Part shown: piece after piece, positions 24,157 to 34,088 of the stretch
How the letters are laid out: the number at the start of each line of letters is the position of its first letter
How positions within the stretch are numbered: the first letter of the stretch is position 1
Assembly: GCA_039591075.1 (NCBI GenBank)
Contig: JBDHEI010000017.1
Coordinates: forward strand, 1 to 46,631
Length of the DNA: 46,631 nt
Source of the DNA: JAOTVV01 sp039591075
GTDB taxonomy: Bacteria > Gemmatimonadota > Gemmatimonadetes > Gemmatimonadales > GWC2-71-9
Reading direction: 5' to 3'
The notes under the pieces: generated by a model
What the model saw: only the letters and a program-made list of their open reading frames with translations
Databases searched by the model: none
What the model was told of the DNA's origin: nothing
Program-made: the position numbers and the translations under genes

Positions 24157-24789
24157 GTGAACCCCACCGTCGACTCCCTGCGACGCGCGTTCGGAACGGC
24201 CATCGGGCGCGCGTTCGTGTCATGTGGGCAAACGGTGGTGTACGTCGAACCCGCAGAGCTGCGGACGGTCCTTCGTTGGCTCAAGGAGAGTCCGGACGAG
24301 CACTACGAGTACCTGGTTGACCTCACGGCAGTCGAGTATCGCGATGCCGAGAGACCGCTGGAGGTGGTATACCAGCTCCGATCGTTGTGGCGAGGGGCCG
24401 AACTGCGGGTGAAGGTGGAGCTGCTGAAGGACGAGCCGCTCGAGGTCGATTCCGTGGTACCTATTTGGCGCGCGGCTGACTGGCTCGAGCGTGAGGTCTA
24501 CGACATGTTCGGGATCACGTTCCGCGAGCATCCCGACCTGCGACGCCTGCTGATGTGGGAGACGTACAAGGAGGGCTACCCGCTCCGAAAGGACTTTCCC
24601 TTGCGAGGCCGGTTCTCCCGGGCCGAACAGGTGCGGCAGGCGCTCGCGGCAAACCCGGAGGCCCATTACTCGCTGGAGGAGCTGTCCGCCGCCCAGCTGC
24701 AGGATGACTTGCCGGGCGACATGCGCGAGCGGCTCGAGCGGGGGGAGCGCGGGCTGATCGCCGAGCCAGGTGAGAGCGACGATGGCTGA
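24157..24789 (+). CDS. nuoC: NADH-quinone oxidoreductase subunit C
   Basis: This protein has 210 residues from a GTG five bases after nuoB. It is the 30 kDa subunit of the connecting part of complex I. The family segment is clear: WLEREVYDMFGITFREHPDLRRLLM and YPLRKDFPL. The C-terminal 40 residues are charged and variable. It is separate from nuoD, as in Thermus, rather than fused as in E. coli. Its end overlaps nuoD by eight bases. Confidence 0.96.
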   Translation: MNPTVDSLRRAFGTAIGRAFVSCGQTVVYVEPAELRTVLRWLKESPDEHYEYLVDLTAVEYRDAERPLEVVYQLRSLWRGAELRVKVELLKDEPLEVDSVVPIWRAADWLEREVYDMFGITFREHPDLRRLLMWETYKEGYPLRKDFPLRGRFSRAEQVRQALAANPEAHYSLEELSAAQLQDDLPGDMRERLERGERGLIAEPGESDDG

Positions 24790-26059
24790 CAAGCGGACTG
24801 TCGCGCTGGACCTCGCCACGTCTGGCATGGATGCCGAGGGGCGCCCGATCCGGGTCCCGATCGGTGTCGCCGAGGGCCCGGAGCCGGACTTCTCGTCCGA
24901 GCGGCTGTTGCTGAACGTAGGACCGCAGCATCCCGCTACGCATGGCGTGCTTCGCCTCGTCGTGGAGCTGGATGGTGAGGTAGTCACCCGCGTGGTCCCG
25001 CATATCGGGTACCTCCACTCCGGGTTCGAAAAGCTCGGGGAATACCGTCACTACAATCAGATCATCCCGCTGACTGATCGCACCGACTATCTGGCCCCTA
25101 TGGCGAACAACGTCGCCCTGGCCATGGCGGCCGAGCAACTCATGGGCATCGAGGTCACCGAGCGGTGCCAAGTTCTCCGCGTCATCGCGTGCGAATTGAG
25201 TCGGATCATCTCACACCTAGTGTGGCTCGGCACCACGGCCGTCGACATCGGCGCCTTTACGCCGTTTCTCTGGACCTTCCAGGAGCGGGAGAAGGTCTAT
25301 GACCTGCAGGAAGCGTGGACCGGTGCCCGGCTCACGACCAGCGTCGCGCGCGTTGGAGGCATGATGGCTGATCTGCCCGACGGCTTCGAGCCGAAGCTCC
25401 GGGAATTCTGCCAGGCCTTTCCGGGCGTGCTGGACGAGGTCGACCGTCTCCTCACGAGGAACGGCATTTGGATCGCCCGCTTGCAGGGTATCGGCATCAT
25501 GACCGGAGAGGAGGCGATCAACTACGGCCTTTCCGGCCCCATGCTCCGCGCCAGCGGCGTCGCGTACGATGTTCGTAAGGACCGACCGTACCTCGACTAC
25601 GAGACCTACGACTTCGAGGTGCCCATCGGCGAGCACGGCGACGTCTACGATCGGTATCTCGTTCGGATGGAGGAAATGCGGCAATCCGTCCGGATCTTGG
25701 AGCAGGCGTTGGACCGGCTTCCTGACGGTGCGCTGAATGTCGATGATCCCCGCGTCATCTTGCCGCCGAAAAGCACCGCGATGTCGGACATGGAGGCCAT
25801 GATCTTCCATTTCAAGCAGGTCATGGAAGGCGTGCCGGCCCCGGTCGGTGAGGTGTACACGGCGATCGAGAACGGGAAGGGAGAGCTTGGCTACTATTTC
25901 GTCTCTGATGGGACGGCCAAGCCGGTGCGGTGGCGGATTCGCCCACCTTCGTTCATCAACATCGCCGCGCTGCCGAAGATGGCTGAGGGGCATCTGTTTG
26001 CTGACCTCATCGCCATCAACGCCAGCGTGGACATCGTGATGGGAGAGATCGACCGCTGA
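24782..26059 (+). CDS. nuoD: NADH-quinone oxidoreductase subunit D
   Basis: This protein has 425 residues, starting at the ATG inside the nuoC tail. This 49 kDa subunit lines the quinone pocket beside NuoB. Motifs are LNVGPQHPATHGVLRLVVEL (with the quinone-loop His) and GYLHSGFEKLGE. Further along come RTDYLAPMANN and GPMLRASGVAYDVRKDRPY, and the C-terminal end is IMGEIDR. A roughly 30-residue N-terminal extension (residues 1-35) precedes the conserved start. It is followed by a 36-base gap before nuoE. Confidence 0.97.
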   Translation: MADKRTVALDLATSGMDAEGRPIRVPIGVAEGPEPDFSSERLLLNVGPQHPATHGVLRLVVELDGEVVTRVVPHIGYLHSGFEKLGEYRHYNQIIPLTDRTDYLAPMANNVALAMAAEQLMGIEVTERCQVLRVIACELSRIISHLVWLGTTAVDIGAFTPFLWTFQEREKVYDLQEAWTGARLTTSVARVGGMMADLPDGFEPKLREFCQAFPGVLDEVDRLLTRNGIWIARLQGIGIMTGEEAINYGLSGPMLRASGVAYDVRKDRPYLDYETYDFEVPIGEHGDVYDRYLVRMEEMRQSVRILEQALDRLPDGALNVDDPRVILPPKSTAMSDMEAMIFHFKQVMEGVPAPVGEVYTAIENGKGELGYYFVSDGTAKPVRWRIRPPSFINIAALPKMAEGHLFADLIAINASVDIVMGEIDR

Positions 26060-26095
26060 GTCGGTCGCGGGCTGCGAGGAGTCGACGTACTGACC

Positions 26096-26590
26096 ATGCA
26101 TGATGCGAGCACTCACGAGTCCGTCTTTGATGGAAAGCGGCGGGCGCGTCTCGACAAGATCATGAAGCGGTATCCAACCAAACAGGCCGCGCTGTTGCCG
26201 GCCCTCTGGATGGTGCAGGAGGCGCAAGGGTGGGTGTCCGATCAGGCGATGGCCGAGGTGGCGGGTGTGTTGGAACTCACGCCGGCGTACGTCAAGGGCG
26301 TCGTGACGTTCTACACGATGTATCACCAGCACCCGGTCGGGAAGTACTTCATTCAGGTGTGCACGACGACTCCCTGCAACATCTGCGGTGCGGAGAGCGT
26401 CGTCGAGGCGTTTCTTCGACACACGGGATGTGGTGAGCTCGGGGCGACCTCCAAGGACGGGCGGTTTACGGTGGTCGAGGTTGAGTGTCTGGGCGCGTGC
26501 GGGTTCGCCACGCCTGTCCTGGTCAACGACGATTTCATCGAGAACGTGACGCCCGAGACGGTGTCAGACCTTCTGGAGCGCTACCGATGA
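26096..26590 (+). CDS. nuoE: NADH-quinone oxidoreductase subunit E (2Fe-2S)
   Basis: This protein has 164 residues. It is a thioredoxin-like ferredoxin of the NADH-dehydrogenase module carrying cluster N1a. Ligands are C89 and C94 (CTTTPC), and C131 and C135 (CLGAC). The N-terminal helical domain has YPTKQAALLPALWMVQEAQGWV. A GAGGAG site lies rather far (15 bases) upstream of the ATG. The stop overlaps the start of a tiny open frame described separately. Confidence 0.96.
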   Translation: MHDASTHESVFDGKRRARLDKIMKRYPTKQAALLPALWMVQEAQGWVSDQAMAEVAGVLELTPAYVKGVVTFYTMYHQHPVGKYFIQVCTTTPCNICGAESVVEAFLRHTGCGELGATSKDGRFTVVEVECLGACGFATPVLVNDDFIENVTPETVSDLLERYR

Positions 26591-26666
26591 CGCCGACGCG
26601 ATCGAACCGAACGCCTCAGGGTGCAAACCGTCGACGGTGGGATGTGTCGATGGAGGGACGGGCCTG

Positions 26667-26667
<1 letters not shown>
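26587..26667 (+). CDS. Possible 26-codon coupling ORF between nuoE and nuoF
   Basis: An ATG overlaps the nuoE stop as ATGA, and its TGA overlaps the nuoF ATG as TGATG. The 26-residue product (starting MTPTRSNRTP) is basic and has no visible fold. Exact spanning of the gap could couple translation from nuoE into nuoF, or be coincidence in a GC-rich spacer. The nuoF ribosome site (GGAGGG, 26652-26657) lies inside it. Confidence 0.25.
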
Positions 26668-27974
<1,307 letters not shown>

Positions 27975-27981
27975 GGTTGGG

Positions 27982-29571
27982 ATGGCCGATCAGGAACGGG
28001 TGACACTCACCGTCGACGGGATGGAGATCACGGTTCCCAAGGGGACCACCATCCTCGAGGCGGCCAAACAGGCCGGCGTCCTGATTCCCCACTACTGTTA
28101 TCACCCAGGACTGCCGGTGGCCGGTGTCTGCCGAATGTGCCTCGTTGAGATCGAAGGGGTGCCGAAGCTGCAGATCGGCTGTGCCACCCCCGTGGCCGAA
28201 GGTCAGACGGTGCGGGTCAACGAGTCCGAGCAGGCCAAGCACGCCAGGCAGGGTGTGTTGGAGTTCTTGCTCATCAATCATCCACTCGACTGTCCGATTT
28301 GCGATCAAGCGGGCGAGTGCGAGCTACAGAACTATGTGTTCCAGGAGGGCCGAGCCCGCACACGGTACTCGCCGACCTATCCGAAACGCTTCAATCCGGT
28401 GGAAGACTTCGGCGGGGATGTGCTGTACGTTCCCAATCGTTGCATCCTCTGCACCCGCTGCGTTCGGTTCATGGACCACGTGGCCGGCGAGCATGTGCTC
28501 AACGTGAGCGAGCGAGGAGACCGAGCCTACATCGGGATCCATCCGCAACGGCAGCTCGACCATCCGTGGGCGGGGAATGTGGTGGACCTGTGTCCCGTGG
28601 GGTCGCTGCTGTCGAAGGATTTCCTGCACAAGGCGCGCGCGTGGGAACTGGATCACACGCCGAGTGTGTGCACGGGGTGCTCTCAGGGCTGCAACGTGCA
28701 CTTGGACACGCGGGCCCATTCGGTGGTCCGGGTCCGTCCGCGGTCCAATGCCGAGGTCAACAAGTATTTCATGTGCGACCACGGGCGGCAGACCTATCGG
28801 GCCATGAATCGGGGGGACCGGATCGAAGCCCCGCTCGTGGCTGAAAACGGCGCCTTGGTGGCGGCCGACTGGGACCACACGCTCGCGCGGGCCGCCCAGA
28901 TCCTAAAGGGATCGAGCGGCACGGCCGTGGCGCTCGTGTCGCCCTCGGTGTCGACCGAGGCGCTGTTCCTCCTCAAGGCCGTCCTCAACGGATTCGTGAT
29001 GACCGGGGCGTTCCGTGTGGAGCGGGCGGATGGCGAGCAGCCGCTGGCCGGGATCACGGGGCTGTCGCTCCGGAGCGAGCGTGCCCCAAACGTGGCTGGT
29101 GCCACGTTGCTCGGATACGAGGAATCATTCGATGGCGCCCTTCACGCTGCCCGGCAGGCCGCGGTGGTCGTTGTGTTGGACGAGGATCTGGACGGGGTCA
29201 CGAGCGACATGCTCAAGAGCAGCGGCAACCTGATCTACATTGGCACGGCACTACCCGACGTGGCGCGCTCGGCTCGCGTCGTGCTCCCGGTGACCAACGT
29301 CGCCGAAGAGGATGGATCCTTCGTCAACCGGGACAGTCGGGTACAGCGGTATCTCCAGGCCAAGTCGGGTCCCGGGATGGCGCGACCGGCGTGGTGGGTC
29401 TTGGGCGAGCTGCTGGCGGAGCTCGGTCGCGGTGAACCGCTCGGGAGCGCGGCCGAGGCGTTCGAGCTGCTGGCTGCCAAGGAACGCGCCTTCGACGGCA
29501 TGTCCTACGAGCGCTTGGACCTCAAGGGGGTCCGTGTGGGGAAGGGCACCGCGGCGGAGGTGACTGCGTGA
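27982..29571 (+). CDS. nuoG: NADH-quinone oxidoreductase subunit G (short form)
   Basis: This protein has 529 residues. The N-terminal 2Fe-2S ferredoxin domain has Cys in HYCYHPGLPVAGVCRMC. The His-Cys cluster follows (HPLDCPICDQAGEC), then the CILCTRC 4Fe-4S set. A C-x2-C-x3-C-x27-C pattern from CTGCSQGC to FMCDHG matches the ligands of the extra cluster N7 known in E. coli and Thermus. The molybdopterin-oxidoreductase-like domain is shortened: the protein is far smaller than the roughly 900-residue E. coli subunit. Electron flow does not need the missing part. The start is at 27982, seven bases after nuoF. Confidence 0.96.
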   Translation: MADQERVTLTVDGMEITVPKGTTILEAAKQAGVLIPHYCYHPGLPVAGVCRMCLVEIEGVPKLQIGCATPVAEGQTVRVNESEQAKHARQGVLEFLLINHPLDCPICDQAGECELQNYVFQEGRARTRYSPTYPKRFNPVEDFGGDVLYVPNRCILCTRCVRFMDHVAGEHVLNVSERGDRAYIGIHPQRQLDHPWAGNVVDLCPVGSLLSKDFLHKARAWELDHTPSVCTGCSQGCNVHLDTRAHSVVRVRPRSNAEVNKYFMCDHGRQTYRAMNRGDRIEAPLVAENGALVAADWDHTLARAAQILKGSSGTAVALVSPSVSTEALFLLKAVLNGFVMTGAFRVERADGEQPLAGITGLSLRSERAPNVAGATLLGYEESFDGALHAARQAAVVVVLDEDLDGVTSDMLKSSGNLIYIGTALPDVARSARVVLPVTNVAEEDGSFVNRDSRVQRYLQAKSGPGMARPAWWVLGELLAELGRGEPLGSAAEAFELLAAKERAFDGMSYERLDLKGVRVGKGTAAEVTA

Positions 29572-30779
29572 CCCCCGAGCTGAAGGGGTTCCTGTTGGTC
29601 AGTGGCATCAAGGTCTCGGTGGCCTTCGGGACGCTGTTTCTGATCATCGCCTTCGTCACCTGGCTGGAGCGGCGGGTGGCGGCGTGGATCCAGAATCGGA
29701 TCGGACCGAACCGCGTGGGGCCGTTCGGGCTGTTCCAGCCCATCGCCGACGGCATCAAGAACTTCGTCAAGGAAGAGCTGCTGCCAGGCCAGGCCGACCG
29801 CACCCTCTTCATCTTGGCGCCGGCGATGGCATTCGTGCCGTCGATGCTCCTGTTCGCCGTCATCCCGTTTGCCGCACCGCTGCCCGTGTCATTCGACTTC
29901 ACGCTCCCCGTGCTCGGTCGATTCGTGCACGTGGGTCCAGTCGCGATGGTGATCGCGGATCTGCCCGTCGGATTCCTCTTCATTCTCGCCATTTCCAGCC
30001 TCGCCGTGTACGGCATCGTGTTCGCAGGCTGGTCGTCGGGAAACAAGTATTCGTTGCTCGGCGGGCTGCGTTCCACCGCGCAGATGGTGAGCTACGAGAT
30101 CGCCATGGGGATGAGCCTGGTCCCCGTGCTGCTCGTATCGGGGAACGTCAAGTTGACGGAGCTCGTCCGGCTGCAACAGGAGTCGCTCTGGTTCATCCTC
30201 GCCTTGACGGTGGGCTTCGTGCTGTTCGCGATCTCGGCGCTCGCGGAAAACAACCGGTTGCCGTTCGATCTCCCGGAAGCCGAGGGCGAACTCGTAGGCG
30301 GGTACCACACGGAGTACAGCTCCATGCGCTTCGCAACCTTCTTCCTCGCGGAGTACGGGGCCTTGGTCACCATGTCGGCGCTGATGGCGACGCTGTTCTT
30401 CGGTGGGTGGGATATCCCGGGAACCTGGGACGAAGGGGAACCGTCGGTGATCGTGTCGCTGGCCACGCTCGCGATGTTTCTTGCCAAGACGTTCTTCTTC
30501 ATCTTGTGCTACATCTGGATTCGGTGGACGCTGCCGCGCTTTCGTTTCGATCAGCTGATGGCGCTGGGATGGAAGGTCATGCTGCCGCTGACGCTCACGT
30601 ACATCATGCTCTTGGCGACGGCCGTCTGGGCCTTCGACACGGCGGGTCTGGCATTCGGTCGGATCTATGTGGTGGCCCTGTTCGGCGTGAACGTGGTGCT
30701 CCTGCTCGCCCTTCTGTGGGGGCTCGATCGGAACCGTCTCATCTGGGGGCAGCGCCTGACCCGCGAAGGGAGCGCGTGA
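29568..30779 (+). CDS. nuoH: NADH-quinone oxidoreductase subunit H
   Basis: This protein has 403 residues from a GTG in a GTGA overlap with nuoG. It is the membrane subunit at the junction with the peripheral arm, forming part of the quinone entry. Signatures are TWLERRVAAWIQNRIGPNRVGP, the quinone-site SALAENNRLPFDLPEAEGELV and GGYHTEYSS. It is longer than E. coli NuoH (325), with an extended central loop and a C-terminal tail. The stop overlaps the nuoI start by one base. Confidence 0.96.
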   Translation: MTPELKGFLLVSGIKVSVAFGTLFLIIAFVTWLERRVAAWIQNRIGPNRVGPFGLFQPIADGIKNFVKEELLPGQADRTLFILAPAMAFVPSMLLFAVIPFAAPLPVSFDFTLPVLGRFVHVGPVAMVIADLPVGFLFILAISSLAVYGIVFAGWSSGNKYSLLGGLRSTAQMVSYEIAMGMSLVPVLLVSGNVKLTELVRLQQESLWFILALTVGFVLFAISALAENNRLPFDLPEAEGELVGGYHTEYSSMRFATFFLAEYGALVTMSALMATLFFGGWDIPGTWDEGEPSVIVSLATLAMFLAKTFFFILCYIWIRWTLPRFRFDQLMALGWKVMLPLTLTYIMLLATAVWAFDTAGLAFGRIYVVALFGVNVVLLLALLWGLDRNRLIWGQRLTREGSA

Positions 30780-31285
30780 TGGCGATACGGGTCGTGGTGG
30801 TCAAGCGGCCGGAGCGGGAGATCAGCTATCTGCGGGCCGCGCTGAAGGGGATGGCGATCACGTTCCGCCATCTGCTGCAGAAGAAGTTCACGATGCAGTA
30901 CCCCGAGCAGCGGTCCACGGACGACTGGTCGCTGTCACCGCGGTGGCGCGGCACGCACCGCATGCTCACGGACGAGCAGGGTCGGGCCAAATGCGTGGCC
31001 TGCGGGTTGTGTCCACAGATCTGCCCGGCCAACTGCATCAAGCTGGTTCCGGGCGAAGACGAGGTGGGCCATCGATATCCGCTGATCTACGAGATCGACG
31101 AATTCCGATGTGTCTTCTGCGGCTATTGCCAGGAGGTGTGTCCGGAAGAAGCGATTCACGTCGGCGTGCACTACGAGAACGCGGAATACGAGCGGGAGCG
31201 GTTCGTCTACGACCTCGAGCGACTCTGTGCGCAGACACATCCCGTGTCGACGCTCTGGGATCCCTCGGATCCCAAAGGTGAGTGA
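30779..31285 (+). CDS. nuoI: NADH-quinone oxidoreductase subunit I (two 4Fe-4S)
   Basis: This protein has 168 residues, starting at the ATG overlapping the nuoH stop. It is the ferredoxin-like subunit carrying clusters N6a and N6b. Both ligand sets are visible: CVACGLCPQICP and CVFCGYCQEVCP. The N-terminal amphipathic segment (FRHLLQKKFTMQYP) lies on the membrane arm. The C-terminal tail WDPSDPKGE is variable. It overlaps nuoJ (GTGA). Confidence 0.96.
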   Translation: MAIRVVVVKRPEREISYLRAALKGMAITFRHLLQKKFTMQYPEQRSTDDWSLSPRWRGTHRMLTDEQGRAKCVACGLCPQICPANCIKLVPGEDEVGHRYPLIYEIDEFRCVFCGYCQEVCPEEAIHVGVHYENAEYERERFVYDLERLCAQTHPVSTLWDPSDPKGE

Positions 31286-31809
31286 GCGTGACAGCCGTCG
31301 AAATCGTGTTCTGGGTCACCGCGGTGGTTGCCATCGCTTCGGCGTTCTTCTGCATCACCAGACGGAGTCCCGTTGCGAGCGCCCTCTGGCTCGTGAGCAC
31401 CATGTTCGCGCTCGCCGTCATGTTCCTGCTCCTGGACGCACACTTCATTGCCGCGATGCAGGTGTTGGTCTACGCTGGCGCCATCATGGTGCTGTTTCTG
31501 TTCGTAATCATGCTGCTGAATCTGGGACGAGCGAGTTCGACTGATATGATTGGCTGGGTGGGACGCCTCGTGATGGCGGCCATTGCCGTGGTCCTCGCAG
31601 CCGAGCTCTGGGTGCTGAGCCGGGCGGGCCCATCGGCCGACGTCCGGCTCGGCGCCGAATCGGTTACCCAGCTCGCCGCGGAGCAGGGAGCGGTGGGAAT
31701 GATCGGCGAATCCTTGTTCCGGGTGTTCCTCGTACCCTTTGAGATTACGTCGGTGCTGCTGCTCGCGGCGATTGTCGGGGCGGTGGTGCTGGCTAAGAGG
31801 CGGCTCTGA
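31282..31809 (+). CDS. nuoJ: NADH-quinone oxidoreductase subunit J
   Basis: This protein has 175 residues from a GTG in the GTGA overlap; a GTG two codons later (31288) is also possible. It is a membrane subunit with five helices. The family segments are NPV-type RRSPVASALWLV, FIAAMQVLVYAGAIMVLFLFVIMLLN (the conserved helix with a pi-bulge) and a last helix VLLLAAIVGAVVLAKR. The longer polar loop before the last helix is typical of non-enteric NuoJ. Confidence 0.93.
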   Translation: MSVTAVEIVFWVTAVVAIASAFFCITRRSPVASALWLVSTMFALAVMFLLLDAHFIAAMQVLVYAGAIMVLFLFVIMLLNLGRASSTDMIGWVGRLVMAAIAVVLAAELWVLSRAGPSADVRLGAESVTQLAAEQGAVGMIGESLFRVFLVPFEITSVLLLAAIVGAVVLAKRRL

Positions 31810-32105
31810 TGCTGCTCGGACCCTCCCTCACGGTTTCGCTGATTCTGTTCAGCATCGGTGTGGCGGGCGTGTTGATCCGCCGGAACGCGATCATCGTCTT
31901 CATGTGCATCGAGCTCATGCTCAACGCGGTGAATCTCTCGTTCATAGCGCTGGCGCAACAACTCGGCCGTGAGGGACAGGTGATCGTCTTCTTCGTGATG
32001 GCTGTTGCGGCAGCGGAAGCGGCAGTCGGGCTCGCAATCATGATCGCGATCTATCGACACAAGAATTCGCTCAATGTCTCAGAGCTCAACCTGCTGAGGG
32101 GCTGA
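31809..32105 (+). CDS. nuoK: NADH-quinone oxidoreductase subunit K
   Basis: This protein has 98 residues; the ATG overlaps the nuoJ stop by one base. It is a three-helix MrpC-like membrane subunit in the proton pathway. It has GVLIRRNAIIVFMCIELMLNAVNL with the key Glu in helix two, and the second conserved Glu in VAAAEAAVGLAI in helix three. Length is exactly typical. Confidence 0.96.
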   Translation: MLLGPSLTVSLILFSIGVAGVLIRRNAIIVFMCIELMLNAVNLSFIALAQQLGREGQVIVFFVMAVAAAEAAVGLAIMIAIYRHKNSLNVSELNLLRG

Positions 32106-34084
32106 TGCCGGCGTCCGTGGGGTGGGTGTGGTTGGTCATCCTCTTGCCGTTCCTCGGCTTTCTAGTGAACGGCACGCTGAGCTTCGTGCGGCCCGACGCC
32201 AAGCGGGTGGTGAGCGTCGTCGGAGTCGGTGTACTCGCGCTCTCGTTCGCCGTCGCGCTGGTGGTGACCAGCGGGGTGGTCGCCCACCCGCCGCACGGAC
32301 ACCCCTACGTGCTGACCCTGTGGTCCTGGATGCCGGCGGGGAACCTGCAGATCGACGCGGCGCTGCAGGTCGACCAACTGTCAACGGTGATGATGTTGGT
32401 GGTGACGGGTATCAGTACCCTGATCCACATCTTCAGCATCGGCTACATGCGCGAAGACGCGGGCTACCCGCGGTACTTCGCGTATTTGAATCTCTTCGTC
32501 TTCTTCATGTTGGTCCTGGTGCTCGGCGCCAGCTTCCCGGTGATGTTCGTTGGGTGGGAAGGCGTCGGTCTGTGCAGCTATCTCTTGATCGGGTTCTGGT
32601 ACGAGAACAAACCGTTCGCCGATGCCGGCAAGAAGGCCTTCATCATGAACCGCATCGGGGACTTCGGATTCCTCGTGGCGATGTTCATGATCTTCCACGC
32701 GACCGGCAGCCTGTCGTTCGTCACGGTGTTCGAAGAAGCGCCACAGTTGTTTGCGGTGGGCGGGACCACGATCACGCTCATCACCTTGGCGCTGTTCTTG
32801 GGATGCACGGGGAAGTCGGCCCAGATCCCGTTGCTCACGTGGCTGCCGGACGCCATGGCCGGCCCGACACCCGTTTCCGCGCTGATCCATGCGGCCACCA
32901 TGGTAACGGCGGGTGTGTATCTCGTGGCCCGGGCAAATGTGCTGTTCGCCATGGCCCCGGTCTCCAGTTTGGTAGTGGCGGCGACGGGTGCCGCGACCGC
33001 GCTGTTCGCGGCGACCATTGCCGTCAAGCAGTGGGATATCAAGAAGGTGCTGGCGTATTCGACCATCTCACAACTCGGGTACATGTTCATGGGCGTGGGG
33101 GTCGGCGCATATGCGGCGGGCATCTTCCATTTGACAACTCATGCCTTCTTCAAGGCGCTCCTGTTCCTGGGCTCGGGCAGCGTGATCCACGCGCTGCACC
33201 ACGCGCATCATGCAGCCCACCGACACGAAGACGCGCAGGACATGCGTAACATGGGCGGCCTGCGGCGGTACCTGCCGTGGACGGCGGCGCTGATGTGGAT
33301 CGCCACGCTCGCCATCGCCGGCGTGCCCGGCTTCTCGGGGTTTTTCTCTAAGGACGAGATCCTCGCCATGACCTTCGCCCGAGGTCAGGAGGCCGGCGTC
33401 TTCTATGTCCTGTGGATCGTGGGCACGGTGGCTGCGCTGCTCACCGCGTTCTACATGACGCGCATGATGCTGTACACGTTCCACGGTCCGACGCGTACCG
33501 GCGAGGAGGAGGAACGGCACCTCCACGAAGCCCCGTGGGTCATGACGGGGCCGCTGCTCGTTCTCGGCATCGGGAGCGTCGTGGGCGGGGTGATGAACCT
33601 CCCGGCGGTGCTTCCCGGGAGCGGGTGGTTGCACCACTTCCTCGAGCCCGTGACCGAGGGTAGCACCGCTTATCTCCCGGAGTTCCATCTCGCGAGCGCG
33701 ACGGAATGGACACTCCTGGGACTCGCGACCGCGATCGCCGCAGCCGGTATTCTTGGGGCGTGGAACCTCCTCAAGCCGGAATTGCTCCAACCAGCGCGCC
33801 TCGCGGCGCCGGAGTCCGGGCTGCAGAGGATTCTGCTGCGGAAGTGGTATGTGGATGAGATCTACGATGCCCTCGTGATACGACCGATCATGTGGCTCTC
33901 CGAGCGGACGTTCTGGAAGGTCGTGGACGTCGGGGTGATCGATGGTGTGCTCGTGAACGGCTCGGGGAAGACGGCACGCGCTGTCGGGTGGATCGGAAGT
34001 CGACTCCAGTCCGGTCGAGTCGCGACCTACGTGTTCTTCTTCGTGTTGGGCTCGATCCTCGTGCTCCGCGCCCTGCTACGGTGA
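32105..34084 (+). CDS. nuoL: NADH-quinone oxidoreductase subunit L (antiporter-like)
   Basis: This protein has 659 residues, with the ATG overlapping the nuoK stop. It is the distal antiporter-like proton channel of complex I. Key features are the helix-five Glu in FVGWEGVGLCSYLLIGFW, the helix-seven Lys in GCTGKSAQIPLLTWLPDAM, GPTPVSALIHAATMVTAGVYL, and the lateral helix ending in the C-terminal segment. A His-rich run (seven His in residues 362-374) sits in the short loop before QDMRNMGGL. The conserved helix-eleven region GVPGFSGFFSKDEIL is intact. Confidence 0.96.
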   Translation: MPASVGWVWLVILLPFLGFLVNGTLSFVRPDAKRVVSVVGVGVLALSFAVALVVTSGVVAHPPHGHPYVLTLWSWMPAGNLQIDAALQVDQLSTVMMLVVTGISTLIHIFSIGYMREDAGYPRYFAYLNLFVFFMLVLVLGASFPVMFVGWEGVGLCSYLLIGFWYENKPFADAGKKAFIMNRIGDFGFLVAMFMIFHATGSLSFVTVFEEAPQLFAVGGTTITLITLALFLGCTGKSAQIPLLTWLPDAMAGPTPVSALIHAATMVTAGVYLVARANVLFAMAPVSSLVVAATGAATALFAATIAVKQWDIKKVLAYSTISQLGYMFMGVGVGAYAAGIFHLTTHAFFKALLFLGSGSVIHALHHAHHAAHRHEDAQDMRNMGGLRRYLPWTAALMWIATLAIAGVPGFSGFFSKDEILAMTFARGQEAGVFYVLWIVGTVAALLTAFYMTRMMLYTFHGPTRTGEEEERHLHEAPWVMTGPLLVLGIGSVVGGVMNLPAVLPGSGWLHHFLEPVTEGSTAYLPEFHLASATEWTLLGLATAIAAAGILGAWNLLKPELLQPARLAAPESGLQRILLRKWYVDEIYDALVIRPIMWLSERTFWKVVDVGVIDGVLVNGSGKTARAVGWIGSRLQSGRVATYVFFFVLGSILVLRALLR

Positions 34085-34088
34085 AGTG

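Noticed and set aside
26637..26666. GTG start ten codons upstream of the chosen nuoF start
   Set aside because: The GGAGGG ribosome site sits inside this stretch at the right distance for the ATG at 26667, and the extra residues are not like NuoF.
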